Source of the DNA: Oxalobacteraceae bacterium
GTDB lineage: Bacteria; Pseudomonadota; Gammaproteobacteria; Burkholderiales; Burkholderiaceae_D
Length of the DNA stretch: 36,873 nt
Direction: 5' to 3'
Assembly (NCBI GenBank): GCA_027484285.1
Contig: JAIXTG010000299.1
Location: 1-36,873 of the forward strand
Shown here piece after piece: positions 1-7,324 of this stretch. Numbering within the stretch: position 1 is the stretch's first letter; each line of letters opens with the position of its first letter. Made by a program: the position numbers and the translations under genes. The notes below the pieces were generated by a model. That model did not search any database. It saw nothing but the letters and a program-made list of their open reading frames with translations, and had not been told where the DNA came from.

Positions 1-270
1 GGTCACGATGAGCGGCTGGCCTTCATACACCGCGTGCGAGCACACCGAAATGCTGCGCGGCGCCTCGGAGCGATCTGCTCCGGCGCAGGACTTGAACCAT
101 TGGCGATGACGGTCGATCAGGCAAACCGCGGCCATCGGCACATCAAACAGACGCTGTGCCGCCTTGGTAATGCGGTCGAAACGCGACTCGGCGACGGTAT
201 CGAGGACGTCCAGCGCATACAGGTCGGCAAGGCGCAGTTCGTCGTCGGGGGGAATGAGGGCTTCGGCCAT
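1..270 (-). CDS. GAF-domain signalling protein, N-terminal part (runs off window)
   Basis: Reading leftward from an ATG at 270, ninety codons stay open to the window edge. The protein starts MAEALIPPDDELRLADLYAL and continues with LDVLDT, ESRFDRITKAA, VCLIDRHRQWFKS and SVCSHAV. This is the N-terminal GAF pattern of proteobacterial GGDEF/EAL proteins and sensor kinases, and the GAF domain of the gene at 28595-31582 has the same landmarks (ILDTPPEARFDD, VSLVDEHRQWFKS, SFCKHAI). A GAF domain normally binds a small ligand or senses redox state and passes the signal to a C-terminal output domain. The output domain lies outside the window, so the enzyme class is unknown. No strong ribosome-binding site is visible; the start rests on similarity. 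Confidence 0.8.
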   Translation of the reverse strand, partial: MAEALIPPDDELRLADLYALDVLDTVAESRFDRITKAAQRLFDVPMAAVCLIDRHRQWFKSCAGADRSEAPRSISVCSHAVYEGQPLIVT

Positions 271-805
271 CAGTGAGTTCAAGGAGAGTAGCGGTTGTCC
301 GGCAGGAGAGATTCGCGCCCTGCACCGCTTTGCAGATGTGCCGCAGTCGTGCTGCAGTCGTGCATTGCGAGCCGCTGCCGTTGTGGAATTCCACTTGCGG
401 CTGCTTGTCTGGCTTCCCCTGGGCTTTTTAACGAGGGTAATTGGGGGTGGGGGTTGGTTAAGCGGTGATCAACAAGGCAAAGGGAGGCTTGTTTTTGTTG
501 TTGCGGTGTTGGGTGATGGCGGTTATTGGGGGAGCGATGGCGAGGCTTGCCCGATGCGTGAGCAGGGTTTGCTGCAAGGCTGCAAGTTGCTGACTGGTGT
601 GCATTTTGTCGCCCTGCCCCAACGGCTTCCCGGCGTCATCTCGCTGCGCGGGACAACGCAATCGCCGACTACATCGCGTCAACTACTGACTGAGAAGGGG
701 TAATTCTGTCCGCAGTCAACCGCATTATGCATTCACCGATGCTGTCTGCGTGGCACTCCTACACTGGACTTCTGCAGGTTCACGAACTGTTTCAAGGAGA
801 TTGTC
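271..805. other. Intergenic stretch, no supported gene
   Basis: This 535-base stretch separates the leftward GAF gene from the rightward secreted-protein gene, so promoters for both should lie here. Short open frames exist on both strands (for example 458-682 minus), but none has a convincing ribosome-binding site or family motif. No stem-loop followed by a T run and no clear sigma-70 promoter is visible. Confidence 0.4.
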
Positions 806-1138
806 ATGGTCCGCAAAATCATCAGTTTAATTCTTCTTGTCACCGTCGGTCATGCCAACAGCGCTGGCGGCTTCAAGCCGTGGTCTCCGTATCCGGGCAA
901 CAGCATGTACGTCGAAGTGCCGCGCTGCAAAAAGCTCGACTACGAAATAATCCACCGCGCAATGTCAACCGAGCAGACGACGCTACCGCTGGTCGTCGAA
1001 TCAGCCGCCGACAGTTGCAAGCCCGGTACGACGTTCCAGGCCAACGGGCTGTGCCAGTGGTACATCGACATCATCTGCGCACAGGTCGAGGCGGAACGCG
1101 CACAGCGCGCGCCGACGGTTAGTCCGTTCAAGCGGTAA
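806..1138 (+). CDS. Small secreted hypothetical protein
   Basis: The product is 110 residues. A strong ribosome-binding site (AAGGAGA) sits just upstream of the ATG. The N-terminus MVRKIISLILLVTVGHANSA is a classic Sec signal peptide, with a positive start, a hydrophobic core and probable cleavage after about residue 20. The mature part is short and has four cysteines (near residues 41, 70, 85 and 93), which suggests a disulfide-stabilised periplasmic or secreted protein. I do not recognise the family. The gene ends 35 bases before the left inverted repeat of the IS3 relic, so the insertion spared its coding sequence. Confidence 0.6.
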   Translation: MVRKIISLILLVTVGHANSAGGFKPWSPYPGNSMYVEVPRCKKLDYEIIHRAMSTEQTTLPLVVESAADSCKPGTTFQANGLCQWYIDIICAQVEAERAQRAPTVSPFKR

Positions 1139-1191
1139 GGGTGGGGGTTTGTTGAGGGGAGATCTTTGGCAACTGAATCGCTACCGCTTTT

Positions 1192-1886
1192 CTAGACACC
1201 CGCGAGCCTCTCGATGAACTGCTGCTCAAACTGTGCTGGTGACATGCCGTTATTGTGGCTGTGTCGGCGTACCGGGTTAGAGAACATCTCGATGTAATCA
1301 AACACGTCCTGCCGGGCGTCTTTCCCGGCATTGTGGGTCCGTCGTCGAATACACTCTCGTTTGAGCAACTGGAAGAAGCTCTCGGCGACCGCATTGTCGT
1401 GGCAATTCCCGGGGCGGCTCATGCTGCCGACGAGGTTTTGCGCCTTCAGGAATGCTTGTTAATCCTCGCTGGAGAACTGCCTACTCTGATCCGAATGAAT
1501 CAGCACCGGCTGCGTCGGCTTGCGTCGCCAGAGCGCCATCAGCAGGGCCGACAGCACCAACTCCCGATCGATCCGGCTCTGCATCGACCAGCCGACCACC
1601 TGACGGGAGAACAGATCCAACACCACTGCCAGATACAGCCAGCCTTCATGCGTGCGGATGTAGGTAATATCGGTCACCCACGCTTGGTTCGGCGTGGCCA
1701 CATCGAACTGCCCTGCCAGCCGGTTAGGGGCTACGACGGCGGGTGCGCCACTTTATAGTCCAGGCTGCGGGCTGACGTAGGCTGGTGACGCCACGCGTAG
1801 TAGCCACTGGGATGCACCTTCAGCACCTGGCACAGCGTACGTACAGCATGATGCTGTTCATGGTCCCGGATGAATGCGTACCTCAC
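1192..1886 (-). pseudogene. IS3-family transposase OrfB (DDE), broken
   Basis: Fragments in order from the right: VRYAFIRDHEQHHAVRTL with HPSGYYAWRHQPTSARSLD (1886 down to about 1745), then a deletion junction, then VVAPNRLAGQFDVATPNQAW and VTDITYIRTHEGWLYLAVVL down to HSDQSRQFSSED at 1459, then a TAA stop, then NCHDNAVAESFFQLLKRECI to the end at 1192. These are the rve/DDE core with its first Asp (VTDITY), second Asp (HSDQ) and Glu (NAVAESFF). The stop between HSDQ and AESFF, plus the loss of the segment that normally links the N-terminal part to the core, make it inactive. In intact relatives OrfB is made as an OrfAB fusion by minus-one slippage on the A6G site. Confidence 0.9.
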
Positions 1887-2159
1887 CCGGACTGTTTGGC
1901 AACGTACGCGGCGGCCTTTTTTAAGATGTCACGCTCCTCGGTGACGCGCTTCAATTCTGCTTCGAGTCGCTTGAGCTTGGCAGCCTGATCTTCCTGCCAG
2001 ACGCTTCTCGGCCGGCATCCCGTAGCGCTTGATCCACTGGTACAGGCCCCAGGTCGACACCCCGAGCCGGGCCGCGACTTTCTTGACCGCGACGCCGCGC
2101 TCGCTCACCTGCCTGACGGCTTCAATCTTGAATTCTTCTGTGAACTGCTTGTTGCTCAT
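1883..2159 (-). pseudogene. IS3-family OrfA (HTH), frameshifted
   Basis: The start MSNKQFTEEFKIEAVRQVSE is the standard HTH_Tnp_1 N-terminus, followed by VAVKKVAARLGVSTWGLYQW as the helix-turn-helix. After AEKRLAG the frame is lost through one extra G (about 2001-2005). In the shifted frame the expected leucine-zipper continues as EDQAAKLKRLEAELKRVTEE and ends AAAYVAKQSG with a TGA at 1883. OrfA normally binds the terminal inverted repeats and modulates transposition. The single-base insertion stops this copy from making either OrfA or the OrfAB fusion. Confidence 0.88.
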
Positions 2160-2217
2160 GACGCCTCCTGTTGGCCTAAATTTTAGGCTCCGGAGTGTCT
2201 AGGATTTAGGTAGCGAT

Positions 2218-2664
2218 TCACTTGATCGGCCAGTCAAGACTGGAAGATTTTCCGTTCTTAATGGCCGAGGGTAGCCAATCCAGACGCGAATGCAAACCCG
2301 AGCCTCGCAGTCCGCATTCCCACAAGACGATTACTCGCCATCCGGCGGCCACCAGATCATTCATATTTCTTTTATCGCGAGCTTCATTCGCTTGGAATTT
2401 TTCGGACCATTTGGCTGGATTGGTGGTCGGCATTGACGAGAATTTGCAGTTCCGATGTCGATGCCAGAAGCAACCATGAACAAAAATTGCGACGCCATAT
2501 TTCGTTAGTACAAGATCCGGGCTGCCGGGGAGCGCTTTTTGGTGGAGTCTGTATCGGAAGCCCATCCCATGCAGGAACCGACGCACTGCCAATTCTGGTT
2601 TGGTATTCTTCGCTCCGATTCCAGCCATCATCTTGGAGCGAGTGGCGCTATCGACTACGTCCAT
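2218..2664 (-). CDS. vsr: Vsr-type very-short-patch repair / restriction endonuclease
   Basis: The product is 148 residues from the ATG at 2664. That start is chosen because Vsr proteins begin M-x-D-V-V-D-S-A-T-R-S; an open frame continues upstream but would overlap the divergent methyltransferase start. Hallmarks are TRSKMMAGIGAKNTKPELAV, then LPGSPDLVL with the catalytic Asp near residue 50, then FVHGCFWHRHRNC with the metal/catalytic histidines. Vsr nicks beside T:G mismatches made when 5-methylcytosine deaminates, so it partners the cytosine methyltransferase that starts 45 bases away on the other strand. The TGA stop at 2218-2220 is the last three bases of the IS3 element, so the native C-terminus may have been replaced or trimmed. 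The conserved core is complete and activity is plausible. Confidence 0.92.
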   Translation of the reverse strand: MDVVDSATRSKMMAGIGAKNTKPELAVRRFLHGMGFRYRLHQKALPGSPDLVLTKYGVAIFVHGCFWHRHRNCKFSSMPTTNPAKWSEKFQANEARDKRNMNDLVAAGWRVIVLWECGLRGSGLHSRLDWLPSAIKNGKSSSLDWPIK

Positions 2665-2709
2665 GCTTCCTGGTATCCTGGTAAAGCGTCGTAAACTCGG
2701 ATATAAGAA

Positions 2710-4305
2710 ATGAAACAACCTGAATTGATCCCGATAGTTGACTTGTTTGCAGGCCCCGGCGGCTTGGGTGAGGGGTTCTCGTCAGTTGAAGGTGATCCGT
2801 TCCGAATTATTGTATCTGCAGAGATGGAGGCTTCGGCTCACCAGACCCTGCGCCTTCGAGCCTTTTATCGAAATCTCAAGCGGCAGGGAGCAGAGTTCCT
2901 AGCTCCGTATTACCGCTTCTGCAATGAGGGAGTTGCCAATCCCTTTGACCCAAAGACAGTCCTTGATGAGGCCGCCGAAATGGCGCGTAACGAGGCAGAA
3001 CATGAGGCACGACAACTCATTCTCGGTGACCAAGAAGACAATCGTACTCTCGACAAGATCCTGAAAGAGCAAGGCCTCGGTGAAGCGTCACCTTGGGTCT
3101 TGATTGGCGGCCCACCATGCCAAGCCTATTCCTTGGTTGGGCGTTCCAGAAACCGAGGTAAGTTGGACTACAAGCCGGAGGAGGACCACAGGCATTTTCT
3201 TTATCGAGAATATCTCAGGATTATCCAGCAATACAGGCCGGCAATTTTCGTGATGGAGAACGTCAAAGGGATACTCTCGTCCAAAGTTGATGGAAAGCAG
3301 ATCTTCCATACGATACTTCATGACCTGGCGGATCCGGACAAGGCGCTCAACAAGCGCAAGGCAGGAGCTGCAAGCTATCGGATATATTCCCTCACTTGCC
3401 CGACCTATTTCGATCTCGACGAGAATCAAAGTGCGGAAGAACTTGACGCTCGAGATTTCATTGTTAGAGCAGAGGAATACGGAATTCCTCAAGCACGTCA
3501 TAGAGTTATTCTACTCGGTGTAAGAAAAGACCTGTGCACCGGCTCTAACCCTGTTAGGCCAATCCAGCTAGTCCGATGTCCTAACCGGTCGGTTGGTGAG
3601 GCTATCGATCATCTCCCGCCATTGAGAAGCAGGCTCAGCAAGCAAGCAGATAGCAACGCTCGGTGGACTGAACTCATCAAGGAGCACTTTTCTTATTTAG
3701 AGAAAGAAGCTAGGTCGCAATTCGGCCACTCTGAACTCTGGGCAATTTTGAGTCAGTGCAGGGAAAACTTGAAGGATGGACTTTCAAGTGGGGGGCTTCG
3801 CGTTCCGAGAGATCCCAAACTGAAGCCATCTGCTCCGGATCTCGAGCGCTGGTATACAGATCCCAATGTAACGGTTTGGCTTAACCACGAAGCGCGTGGA
3901 CACATGGCTAGTGATTTACTTCGCTACGCATATTCGGCAGCATTTGCTAAAGCACGAGGGAGATCACCAAAAGGACACGAAGAGTTCCAGATCGATGGAC
4001 TTAGACCAAACCATGAGAATTGGGAATCGGGAAAATTTTCGGATCGCTTCCGGGTTCAACTGAAGAAATCTTCAGCAACAACTATTACAAGCCATATATC
4101 AAAGGATGGTCATTACTTCATTCACTATGACCCGATACAGTGTCGAAGCTTAACTGTTCGAGAAGCTGCTCGTCTACAAACATTTCCCGACAATTATTTT
4201 TTCTTGGGAAATCGAACTCAACAATATCATCAAGTAGGTAATGCAGTACCACCGATCCTATCTCGTAAAATTGGAGAAATTGTTAAGAAAATTTTAAAAC
4301 CGTAA
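2710..4305 (+). CDS. DNA (cytosine-5-)-methyltransferase
   Basis: The product is 531 residues and has all principal C5-MTase motifs: VDLFAGPGGLGEGF (motif I, SAM binding, residues 10-23), GGPPCQAYS with the catalytic Cys (motif IV, near 137), VMENVKG (motif VI, near 183), QARHRVILLG (motif VIII, near 261), LTVREAARLQTFP (motif IX) and QVGNAVPP (motif X). It transfers methyl groups from SAM to cytosine in a specific site that cannot be read from sequence. The 3' end is convergent with the AIPR gene, with three bases between the stops, and vsr is divergent on the other side. It is probably the modification half of the MORC/Z1/AIPR system. The protein is intact, longer than Dcm-like enzymes of about 400 residues, with an extended region between motifs VIII and IX. 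Confidence 0.95.
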   Translation: MKQPELIPIVDLFAGPGGLGEGFSSVEGDPFRIIVSAEMEASAHQTLRLRAFYRNLKRQGAEFLAPYYRFCNEGVANPFDPKTVLDEAAEMARNEAEHEARQLILGDQEDNRTLDKILKEQGLGEASPWVLIGGPPCQAYSLVGRSRNRGKLDYKPEEDHRHFLYREYLRIIQQYRPAIFVMENVKGILSSKVDGKQIFHTILHDLADPDKALNKRKAGAASYRIYSLTCPTYFDLDENQSAEELDARDFIVRAEEYGIPQARHRVILLGVRKDLCTGSNPVRPIQLVRCPNRSVGEAIDHLPPLRSRLSKQADSNARWTELIKEHFSYLEKEARSQFGHSELWAILSQCRENLKDGLSSGGLRVPRDPKLKPSAPDLERWYTDPNVTVWLNHEARGHMASDLLRYAYSAAFAKARGRSPKGHEEFQIDGLRPNHENWESGKFSDRFRVQLKKSSATTITSHISKDGHYFIHYDPIQCRSLTVREAARLQTFPDNYFFLGNRTQQYHQVGNAVPPILSRKIGEIVKKILKP

Positions 4306-4308
4306 ATC

Positions 4309-6366
4309 TCAGATTTTAATATCGAGTCGATCAAAGAGTGTTTTTAGCGAGTTTTTTTCAGATTTAGTAAATGTCATTCTTCCGGCCTCTAATTTCGAAA
4401 GCGCGCGAGAATTATTTTCAGATATCAATTTTTTCTCCTCCGCTAACTGCCGAATTTCGGATGCTTTAGGAACCATTCTGGATAATCCAATTTCGAAATC
4501 AAGCTCTCCATCGCGTCGAGCATCCCGTTTGCCACGTGAATGCTCTTCATTGAACTCAGTTATTGCAACACCGTAATCTAGTATCTTGCGATCTGGCTGA
4601 TTGATCTTTCCTTTGACGTGCAGTGTCCAACAAAACTCCTTTTTACAGAACTCGCGAGGGTTTTTGACGATGCCGGGGGGGGTGGTGAGGATCCTGTGTA
4701 CAACTAGTGCCTGATCCAGCATCCAATTTAATAAGACCTTGGATACTTCCTGCTCACGCCAGATTCTGATGAGGTCGATTTGCTGACCAGACTCCCTGAA
4801 AGCATGAGCACAAGCAGCAATGGTGTAGGCAACTGTCTCTGCCTTCAATCCTCGGTTTGTTTTGTACCAGTCTGAAAGGGAGACTTCCTGGTCGAGACGA
4901 CGAAAAATGATTCCTTTGGCAACTGCGCACTTATACCAGACGTCATTGAGCTCGTTGTTTTCAAAACTGGGTTTCAGGAAGGTGGTGATGTAGCGGTGGA
5001 AACATTTCTGCGAACCTTCCGATACATGATGTGGGCGTCCTTCAAAGGCCAACTCGAACTTGGCCAGATCGGTTTTCTCGATGAAGTGAGATTTCGGGAA
5101 TTCAGTCTCCAGCTTTCTGCGCTGCGACTGTGTCTTGTAAGAAAAAAGACTCTTGTATTGTCCCCGCGCGCGCTCATAAAACCATTTGCTTGCATGCAAG
5201 GCGCCGGCCTTTTGTGGGGCCACTATGTCCTTCGAAAGACGTTCTATGCGAATTTGCATAGGACTGTTCGAGGCCAGATCAGCCAATGACACTTTGTTCT
5301 GGGTGTTGGCATACTCAGAGATCTTCGGAACGATTTCTTCAAGCTTGGCTTCTTCCACAACAGATAACTTGACTTGGGCAAAGACGTCAGATAGGTCACA
5401 CTTCAACCCATCCCTCGCGTACAGGATCGAGGCGGTGGTCTGTCCGCCATTCACGATCTGAAAATCCTTGATGTATGTGATGGCAAGAGAACCATCAGGC
5501 CTGTTGGCAGTTCTCACTTGTGAGGCAGTCGCTGTCAATCCATTGTTGTAGGCAAAGAACATCGACGGTTCTTCTGAGATGGTTTTCAAGATGCCTTTGT
5601 TGACACTGGTTTTGGCCTGCAGGTACGTACGAACATTCTGCTCGAGCAAGCGATTTCCGTAGGCGGCAAAGATGTTAGCCAAGACAGGTCCGGGAATGGC
5701 AAACAGATAGCTTTTGTAGCCAGTAGAATTACCTGACGCTTGGATGCACGGGATGTCACCGGAAAAGTCCTCCAATAGATCAATCTCGACAGGGTCTGCG
5801 CCTGTGGTAGAAACCTTTGCATAACGCTCCAAATCAAAAACGTTTGTGTGGATCGTCAAGTTCCCGATCTGGCTGATCTCGAACACTTTCTTGCGTATCT
5901 TGAGGTGAGCATTTGTGAATACAAGCACTCGAACTCGAGCAATCTTGGCTCTGTACGATCGAAGAAGCATGGCCAGCCTGTAGTCGTGGCTAGATTCTTC
6001 GAGTTCATCGAGTGTCTTGCCAGAAAGAGCGAATTTGAGAAATCGATCAACCTGTGCTACTGATCTGTCGATGTCCTTTGCATTTATAGTCGGCGGGCTT
6101 TCGTCTTGAAAGTACGAGCAAACAGCTATGTATAGATCGCCAGAAGCCCCGTCCGCGTCTTCTGGAATATCAAACGCATAGCCATCGACCCTGTAACCGT
6201 TCCCGCTCAAAACTGGCGAATACGACAGATCAGGGCAATCACCATTTTCTGCAGCGAGTTCCGCAAAGATCTTGAAAAATTCTTCGATCTTAGGTACACC
6301 ATCTGCGACCGATCCGATAGCAATGTCTTCGGAAAGATTGCTGTACTCTTCTTCAAGATTATTCAC
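4309..6366 (-). CDS. AIPR family protein (abortive infection / phage-resistance type)
   Basis: The product is 685 residues with a GTG start at 6366, preceded by GGAG and overlapping the upstream DUF4420 stop by 8 bases, so translation is coupled. The AIPR domain (named for abortive infection phage resistance proteins) is shown by FFAYNNGLTATA (about residues 270-281) and IKDFQIVNGGQTTASIL (about 299-315), which are its signature motifs. The N-terminal 150 residues include VDGYAFD and resemble the nuclease-like portion of AIPR proteins, but I cannot assign catalytic residues firmly. AIPR proteins occur in restriction-like gene clusters with Z1 helicases and GHKL ATPases, as here. It is the last gene of the leftward operon and ends 3 bases from the convergent methyltransferase. 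No disruption is seen. Confidence 0.85.
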   Translation of the reverse strand: MNNLEEEYSNLSEDIAIGSVADGVPKIEEFFKIFAELAAENGDCPDLSYSPVLSGNGYRVDGYAFDIPEDADGASGDLYIAVCSYFQDESPPTINAKDIDRSVAQVDRFLKFALSGKTLDELEESSHDYRLAMLLRSYRAKIARVRVLVFTNAHLKIRKKVFEISQIGNLTIHTNVFDLERYAKVSTTGADPVEIDLLEDFSGDIPCIQASGNSTGYKSYLFAIPGPVLANIFAAYGNRLLEQNVRTYLQAKTSVNKGILKTISEEPSMFFAYNNGLTATASQVRTANRPDGSLAITYIKDFQIVNGGQTTASILYARDGLKCDLSDVFAQVKLSVVEEAKLEEIVPKISEYANTQNKVSLADLASNSPMQIRIERLSKDIVAPQKAGALHASKWFYERARGQYKSLFSYKTQSQRRKLETEFPKSHFIEKTDLAKFELAFEGRPHHVSEGSQKCFHRYITTFLKPSFENNELNDVWYKCAVAKGIIFRRLDQEVSLSDWYKTNRGLKAETVAYTIAACAHAFRESGQQIDLIRIWREQEVSKVLLNWMLDQALVVHRILTTPPGIVKNPREFCKKEFCWTLHVKGKINQPDRKILDYGVAITEFNEEHSRGKRDARRDGELDFEIGLSRMVPKASEIRQLAEEKKLISENNSRALSKLEAGRMTFTKSEKNSLKTLFDRLDIKI

Positions 6367-7324
6367 TGATCTTCTCCAGCAGATGGTTCCATGAAATCTG
6401 AAAACCCGCTATTGATGTGCCTGCTATTTCGTATTCCGCGCTCTTTATCCCGATTGGCACATTGCTGGGAATTAGACGCGGGAAGTTATAGGTGATGTCA
6501 TAGACGACGCGCTCATCAAGTCCAAAATTTTCAATGCAATATTCATTGTCTGGATCGAACTCGGCAAGCATCACCTTGCGTTCAAATTCCGATAGAGCGA
6601 TCCGTGCGGACGTCATGTACCCTCGGATTTTCTCAATCAGACCAGCTACAGAGATACCCGCTTCGGATGGTGAAATCCGGTTGAGAACTACATTGAGCTG
6701 ATCTCCCCGGTCATCCAGCTGGTCTAGTGATGATATTTTCAGTCCAATACTTTTGGTTGAGAGTTGGGTTTTGACTTCAATACGAGTCTTGTTGAAGCCA
6801 ATGTCACGCTGGTCGCCGTCGGGACCTCTCCAGCCCTGTACTATTTGCAGCTCTAGCCCTGTTGTTGATTCGAGGAGAGAGTCGAGGGTATTAAGCTCAC
6901 CCCAGAGCCCGATGGCCTCATTTCGATTCAGTCCATGTTGGCCTTGGCGCTTGAGCAGATCTGCCCAGTCACGTAGACAGGCAAAGGCGATAACCGCTGC
7001 TGCTTCAACAGTTTCCCCCCGCTTGGATCGCTCAGCAATGTCGTAGCACATTACTGAAAAGCTTTTTACAAGCTCATGATCGGTCAATACCAAGCCGATG
7101 GAGAGGCCGGAGGCAGTCTCTTTGAGAATAACGTCGAGATTCTCAAAAGTGGGAAGCACTCCAAAGTCATTTGAAACGCCCTTGGCTTCAATCGCCATTT
7201 CCCTATGGCCGCTCAGTGAAAAGCTAATGAAAAAGTCAAGAAGATGGTCGGGGTATACACGAAGTCTTCCGGCCACATTGCCTTTAGCAGAAATGCTCTC
7301 CCACTGGGACTCAAAATCATTCAT
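6359..7324 (-). CDS. DUF4420 PD-(D/E)XK motif protein
   Basis: The product is 321 residues from the ATG at 7324 (MNDFESQWES). It overlaps the Z1 gene by 8 bases upstream and AIPR by 8 bases downstream. GLWGEL near residues 139-144, GWRGPDGDQRDIGF with an Asp near 174, and RIEVKTQ with EVK near 183-185 form the E...D...ExK arrangement of the PD-(D/E)XK nuclease fold typical of DUF4420 (PF14390). It is therefore the most likely DNA-cutting subunit of the cluster. That function is inferred from fold and context. The family occurs beside Z1 helicases and MORC-like ATPases. The gene is intact. Confidence 0.85.
   Translation of the reverse strand: MNDFESQWESISAKGNVAGRLRVYPDHLLDFFISFSLSGHREMAIEAKGVSNDFGVLPTFENLDVILKETASGLSIGLVLTDHELVKSFSVMCYDIAERSKRGETVEAAAVIAFACLRDWADLLKRQGQHGLNRNEAIGLWGELNTLDSLLESTTGLELQIVQGWRGPDGDQRDIGFNKTRIEVKTQLSTKSIGLKISSLDQLDDRGDQLNVVLNRISPSEAGISVAGLIEKIRGYMTSARIALSEFERKVMLAEFDPDNEYCIENFGLDERVVYDITYNFPRLIPSNVPIGIKSAEYEIAGTSIAGFQISWNHLLEKISE

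Larger units (their letters stand above)
1174..2220 (-). mobile_element. IS3-family insertion sequence, decayed and internally deleted
   Basis: The element is bounded by a 12-bp perfect inverted repeat: TGAATCGCTACC at 1174-1185 and its complement at 2209-2220. The TG...CA ends are typical of the IS3 family, and the similarity extends about 20 bases further inward on each side. It holds recognisable OrfA and OrfB on the minus strand with the usual A6G slippage site (minus-strand AAAAAAG, about 1915-1922). The element is dead: OrfA has a one-base insertion, about 60 codons of OrfB are missing between the N-terminal part and the DDE core, and a stop interrupts the core. The length, 1047 bases, fits a roughly 1.23-kb parent minus that deletion. 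The flanking three bases (AAC and CTT) are not a matching target duplication. Confidence 0.9.

Noticed and set aside
164..703. 179-codon plus-strand open frame at the left end
   Set aside because: Its first part lies antisense to the GAF gene and the rest has no ribosome-binding site or protein-like pattern.
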